NCBI GenBank assembly: GCA_023450615.1
Contig: JAEXGT010000084.1
Coordinates: forward strand, 1 to 64,000
DNA length: 64,000 nucleotides
Source: Pseudomonadota bacterium
Lineage (GTDB): Bacteria; Pseudomonadota; Alphaproteobacteria; Rhizobiales; Beijerinckiaceae
Reading direction: 5' to 3'
Shown here: positions 60,597 to 64,000 of the stretch, in pieces
Layout: each line of letters begins with the position of its first letter
Numbering within the stretch: position 1 is the stretch's first letter
The notes under the pieces: generated by a model
The model's database searches: none
Told to the model about the DNA's origin: nothing
The model's input: only the letters and a program-made list of their open reading frames with translations
Translations under genes and position numbers: made by a program

Positions 60597-62180
60597 TCAG
60601 GCTCTCAGGCGCTTCGATTGCTGCTTCACGTTCTCGTTCCCTGGCTTGAGCAATCCCAGTGACTGCCACAAGGGCTTTGTCTTCTCGTCGATCGCGGAAA
60701 GATGAGTCTTAAGCTCAGGCAGGTTTTCTTCCTCGCTTTGCAAGGCCTTCCCATCCTTGATCAGTCTGATGCCGACTGGCGCCATGTAGCTCCAGACGGC
60801 CTGGGGAAGGTCCTTTTCTTCATTATGGAGCGCAAGCCACGTCAGCGCATTGATACGGCTTTGTGAGAGGCCTCCGCCGAGGATAGGCGATGCGAAAGTG
60901 TGGAGGGATGTGCCGTTCCCCACGCGCTCTGCAATGACCTTGTTAAAGAGGTCCGTGCGGAGTCTGCGCTCGAGAAGACCTTGGTCGGGAAGGCAGGGAT
61001 GGCAGGCATTCTGATCGATCAGGTGCGATATGCCCTGGATGATCCTGTCTCGCGTGAACTTCTTGAGTTCCGGAAGGCCCGCGATCTCACGGAGCGATTG
61101 GGGGCCGGATGAAAGGGCGCCGACGAGACCATTGAAGAGATCGGGGTTCAGCTTCATGGAGAAACGGCCTCCCTTAATCTCCGACGGGATATCTGCGCTG
61201 CTTGTCAGCGCAAACCTCATATCGAGCCACTTCTCAGCCACGGCCTGGGTGCCGGGTCGTATTGCGCCCTTGATGAAAATGTCGGTCCGGAACTGCTGAT
61301 TGACGATGTGGTCGCGGACGGTCTCGCGGAAATGCACGTCGTCGATTCCTGCGAGCAGGTCTTGCTGCTCCTTCGTCAGATGAAGCGCGTCAAGGCCGGC
61401 AGTGGTGCTGGCATGACCCACCCATGTGAGTTTGGCCTCCGACAATTCGCGAACCACGTCCATGAAGTAGAACGGTGTCAGATCGCGATTGAAATACTCG
61501 TGAGCAACATAGTTGAGGCTCTGATTCCTGATGCGCTCGATCCGGGCAGCCAATGCCGGGTGGCTCTTAAAGTAACTGGCTTCTGAGCGGTTCAGGTTCT
61601 CAGCGAAATCGAGGGATGCGGAAACGCGCGGCAGAAGAGGGCGCGATGCGCCCTGCAGTTCAGCGTGCTCGATCATGAGGCGCCTGAGCGGCATGACCGA
61701 TGCCCATCCAGGCATGCAGTTATAGGAAATGTAGACGATGCCGCCGGGCTTCAGCTTCTTGGCGATGAAGCGGACGATATCCTGTCGGGCCTCAGCCGAG
61801 ATCCAGCTATAGATGCCGTGGAGGGTAATGAAGTCGAAATCCGGCAGGTCGTCACGCTGCAGATATTCGCCGAAACTGTCATCCGAAAAATGTACATTGC
61901 CGAGCTTGGCTGCCCGGGCCAGATCCCGTGCGCCTGCAATGTGGCTGGGATTGAAGTCGGTGGCATAGAATTCGATGTGGGGATTGCTCGCAGCCAGGAC
62001 ATTGGTCGTATAGCCCTGTCCGCAGCCCAGCTCGCAATAATTACGCGGCTCAAGATCAGATCCAGGAGCTTGGACCCCACGCAGAAGAGCATACAGGCTG
62101 AGCAGGTTCGGCGTCAGGGCTTTATAGAAGCCATGTGTGTAATCGATCTCGGTGACATAGCCCGCATTCCAGCTGCTCAT
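60597..62180 (-). CDS. SAM-dependent methyltransferase with regulatory domain
   Basis: A 527-residue protein. The N-terminal class I methyltransferase has Y-C-E50-L-G-C-G-Q-G (motif I), Y-A-T-D-F-N-P (post I) and D-F-I-T-L-H-G-I-Y-S-W-I. A methyltransferase regulatory domain follows (about 215-300, with T-W-V-G-H-A-S), then a helical C-terminal part of about 220 residues. This layout is known for proteins that methylate surface lysines or other proteins in some bacteria, but the substrate here is open. ATG chosen with GGATGGG upstream. Encoded 98 bp before the nucleotidyltransferase gene in the same direction. Confidence 0.87.
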   Translation of the reverse strand: MSSWNAGYVTEIDYTHGFYKALTPNLLSLYALLRGVQAPGSDLEPRNYCELGCGQGYTTNVLAASNPHIEFYATDFNPSHIAGARDLARAAKLGNVHFSDDSFGEYLQRDDLPDFDFITLHGIYSWISAEARQDIVRFIAKKLKPGGIVYISYNCMPGWASVMPLRRLMIEHAELQGASRPLLPRVSASLDFAENLNRSEASYFKSHPALAARIERIRNQSLNYVAHEYFNRDLTPFYFMDVVRELSEAKLTWVGHASTTAGLDALHLTKEQQDLLAGIDDVHFRETVRDHIVNQQFRTDIFIKGAIRPGTQAVAEKWLDMRFALTSSADIPSEIKGGRFSMKLNPDLFNGLVGALSSGPQSLREIAGLPELKKFTRDRIIQGISHLIDQNACHPCLPDQGLLERRLRTDLFNKVIAERVGNGTSLHTFASPILGGGLSQSRINALTWLALHNEEKDLPQAVWSYMAPVGIRLIKDGKALQSEEENLPELKTHLSAIDEKTKPLWQSLGLLKPGNENVKQQSKRLRA

Positions 62181-62291
62181 GGCCCATCCATTCATTCAAA
62201 TGCTTGAGATATTCGAAATAACGTTTCGAAATCACTTTACAGAATGAGTGGTTCAGATCAAGCCTTGGGCACTCCAAAAACGTTAGTGGGC

Positions 62292-62669
62292 CTAGTGATC
62301 CCCATGTGAGATCCGCACATCCCTGGGGCTGTTCAGGATCTCCAGCAGGCTGGTGGCGATATGCCTGGCTTCGTCGTCTTTGAGGCGCAGCAGGAAGGGG
62401 GGCATCATGCCGGCCTGAAGGCCCAGCACGGCCAAGCCGTGCTCGTCGGTGCCGACATCGATGGTCGAGGAGGTGACCTCCACCAGTTCCTCGGGCGCCT
62501 CTTCGCTTCCGTCCTCACTGCCCTCGCCAATAGCGATAAGAAGCTGGCTGAGGGCCTTGACCAGGGAGCGGGCGGCGTGAGGGTCCATGACCACCGCGGT
62601 TGACTGCTCGCCCTTCTGGAAAGCGATCTGGATGTTGTCGCCTTCGAGCGTGACGGAGATACCTGCCAT
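62292..62669 (-). CDS. Hypothetical acidic protein
   Basis: A 125-residue soluble acidic protein. The first half predicts beta strands (I-S-V-T-L-E-G-D-N-I-Q-I-A-F, A-V-V-M-D-P-H-A-A-R), then an acidic linker (E-G-S-E-D-G-S-E-E-A-P-E-E), then a second half resembling the first in order: strands followed by a helix with E-A-R-H-I-A-T-S-L-L. So it may be a two-lobed duplication. No family recognised. AGGA upstream of the ATG. The 110 bp between it and the methyltransferase gene are AT-rich and probably hold the latter's promoter. Confidence 0.7.
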   Translation of the reverse strand: MAGISVTLEGDNIQIAFQKGEQSTAVVMDPHAARSLVKALSQLLIAIGEGSEDGSEEAPEELVEVTSSTIDVGTDEHGLAVLGLQAGMMPPFLLRLKDDEARHIATSLLEILNSPRDVRISHGDH

Positions 62670-62837
62670 TGTCGTCCTCATCCTTCCCGTCAGCTATGAG
62701 GTCGTGCGCCCGCGGGAAAAGGCAAGGTCCTGATACGGCAGATGCGCCCCGCTCCCAAGAGCGAAAGGGCGCATCCATGGGCATGCGTCCGAGCTTTTCA
62801 GGGGATAGAAAGGCTCCAGCCGAAAGCGCGCACGAGA

Positions 62838-63644
62838 TCAGGTGCGGTTCTTGCGGCCTGTGACGTCGCTAATGTCCGCCGTGTTCGTCTCGGGCTGTCC
62901 GACCGTTCCAGCGCCTGCCGCTCCGGCACCCGAGAGCATGCTGCCGCCCATGCCCATATCAGCATGTTGCTGGACGCGCAGGTTGTTCTGCACATGGGCG
63001 ACGCCCGATACGGATTCCGCGATATCCTCCGCATGCCGCTTCTCGAAGCGGCTGTTGACGGTGCCGCTGAGGGTGACCTCGCGGTTGGAAACCGATACCT
63101 CGATCTCGGAGGCATCGATGTGGGGATCGTCCGTAAGACGGTCGTTTACATCGTCCATGATCCGCGCATCCGAGCGCTGATAGCCTTTCGGACCACGGCC
63201 GCGATGCATGCCGGCTTCACGCATGTCCCGGTCGCGACGGCGTTCTGCATCCTCGTCACCGAACCAGGAGCGGACCTCGTCCCCGGCCCGATCGAGGAAG
63301 CCTCTGTCCTCGTTGTAGTCGCGGGAGCCGCGACCGAACGTGTCCGAGCCGGAACTGTCCCAGTCGCGTCCGTAGGAGCCGCCTGAACGGGGATGGCCCC
63401 GGTCACGATCCCGGGCGCTGCCAGAGCGGAAGAGGGACGAGGGGTCGTAGTCGCGATCCTCACCGACGACATCATGCCAGTCGCGGGCCGAGCCGCCCGT
63501 GCCGTAACCGGCGGAATCTCCATAATCGCGCCTGGACCTTCTCTCGGGGGCGGCCTCGCGGCTGCGGTCGTAGCCTGCGCGGTCATTGCCGAAGCCTCGG
63601 CGGGCGATATAGCCGTCATCGTCGCGATAACGATCATTAGCCAT
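62838..63644 (-). CDS. BON-domain protein with Arg/Asp/Gly-rich N-terminus
   Basis: A 268-residue protein. The first 150 residues are a low-complexity Arg/Asp/Gly/Ser-rich region (repeats such as R-G-F-G-N-D-R-A-G-Y-D-R, S-A-R-D-R-D-R-G). The BON domain (about 165-232) has D-D-V-N-D-R-L-T-D-D, I-D-A-S-E-I-E-V, V-T-L-S-G-T-V and V-A-H-V-Q-N-N-L-R-V. BON domains bind membranes or phospholipid; the organisation resembles SWFGD/BON proteins of Hyphomicrobiales (R-S-W-F-G-D is present near residue 125). No signal peptide. AAGGAG before the ATG. Confidence 0.88.
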   Translation of the reverse strand: MANDRYRDDDGYIARRGFGNDRAGYDRSREAAPERRSRRDYGDSAGYGTGGSARDWHDVVGEDRDYDPSSLFRSGSARDRDRGHPRSGGSYGRDWDSSGSDTFGRGSRDYNEDRGFLDRAGDEVRSWFGDEDAERRRDRDMREAGMHRGRGPKGYQRSDARIMDDVNDRLTDDPHIDASEIEVSVSNREVTLSGTVNSRFEKRHAEDIAESVSGVAHVQNNLRVQQHADMGMGGSMLSGAGAAGAGTVGQPETNTADISDVTGRKNRT

Positions 63645-63822
63645 GGGAGAGCTCCTTCCGTTGATTTTGGAAAAGGGGAAGCCTGCCACCAGAGCAGGGC
63701 CTTGCTCCTTCAACGTGAGGCCGCAAAAGCCGTTCCTATGGAAGGTTTTGAAAGGCCAGGGTTGAACGGCTTTGCCTGCTTCGCATTGACGAGGGGCGAA
63801 ACGTGTCCGGAGGCAGACGGCA

Positions 63823-64000
63823 ATGGCGGAACTATCGGGTTTGAGTGACGAGGCATTGGCGGTTTTCGCCTTTGCGGCCTATCACCAGTTGTCCAGCGGG
63901 CAGTCGGTGAGGCGTGTGGTCCAGCGTGACGGGGCCGGGCACAAGGCCAGCGATACCGCCGTTTCCGAATTGACGGAGCAAGGGCTGATCGAGGCAGATG
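63823..64000 (+). CDS. Hypothetical protein (3' end outside window)
   Basis: First 59 residues only, starting M-A-E-L-S-G-L-S-D-E-A-L-A-V-F-A-F-A-A-Y-H-Q-L. GGAGG lies nine bases upstream of the ATG. The visible part is helical, with S-V-R-R-V-V-Q-R-D-G-A-G-H-K and T-A-V-S-E-L-T-E-Q-G-L-I-E-A, the latter like a short winged-helix or regulator segment. No firm assignment from this length. Confidence 0.6.
   Translation, partial: MAELSGLSDEALAVFAFAAYHQLSSGQSVRRVVQRDGAGHKASDTAVSELTEQGLIEAD

Overview
The window is GC-rich, densely coded DNA from an alphaproteobacterium of the order Hyphomicrobiales (Rhizobiales), most likely a Methylobacteriaceae or Microvirga-like genome. This rests on gene-family content, on familiar gene orders (hemF/trmL next to petABC-mtnP-apt; rplY-pth-ychF; uvrC-pgsA-moaD-moaE; lgt-midA-pgeF; YbjN-proC), and on sites matching the alphaproteobacterial LexA (GAAC-N7-GAAC) and CtrA (TTAA-N7-TTAAC) consensus. 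The genus is an inference. I saw no rRNA, tRNA, CRISPR array or intact mobile element.

Layout. 0-5.8 kb: a cut-off DUF4142 gene, a metallophosphoesterase, two possible mini-ORFs, a Nudix hydrolase, a GNAT acetyltransferase, and a large cadherin/RTX-type secreted protein behind an AT-rich promoter region. 5.8-12.7 kb: a four-gene minus-strand operon reading moxR, DUF58, BatA/DUF4159, membrane VWA-like protein. 12.9-15.6 kb: a tightly overlapping plus-strand run of DUF1285, CoA-type Nudix, DUF6111 and CCA-adding enzyme. 15.7-25 kb: hemF, trmL, an ABC exporter, the cytochrome bc1 operon petABC with a strong terminator, a 2H phosphoesterase, then mtnP-apt-HD hydrolase (purine and methylthioadenosine salvage). 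25-33.8 kb (mostly minus): a fused double-MaoC protein, endonuclease V, a truncated globin, ychF-pth-rplY, flavin reductase, prs, a lipoprotein and benE. 33.9-37.7 kb: uvrC-pgsA-moaD-moaE and a Cys-rich exported protein. 37.7-42.7 kb: a 33-residue membrane microprotein, a CtrA-type site, an extensin-like lipoprotein, a secreted protein overlapping RNase T2, rlmJ, a GST and an outer-membrane barrel. 43-49.7 kb: SDR, pgeF-midA-lgt, ubiK, YbjN, proC, a TetR regulator and a CsaA-like tRNA-binding protein.

49.7-51.2 kb is a scar: palindromic repeats, the 3' fragment of an IS630-type transposase, and a PepSY membrane protein whose tail runs into the transposase remnant. 51.3-55 kb carries a histidine kinase, an OmpR-type regulator and a MarR regulator (order and families resemble PetR/PetP), facing ilvE across a palindrome. 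55-64 kb is more accessory and stress-like. A Y-family DNA polymerase and a DUF3072 gene diverge from one intergenic region holding two LexA boxes, one in front of each gene. They are followed by a Tim44-like protein, a PfpI/DJ-1 protein, a Pro/Gly-rich small protein, an overlapping nucleotidyltransferase-metallophosphoesterase pair, a two-domain methyltransferase, a BON-domain protein and a cut-off gene.

The most interesting leads are the divergent SOS pair that puts the uncharacterised DUF3072 family in a DNA-damage context, the CtrA site between the microprotein and the extensin-like gene, the terminator-like hairpin in the rplY leader, and the nucleotidyltransferase-phosphoesterase pair. 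All motif matches were found by eye. No database search or folding calculation was run.
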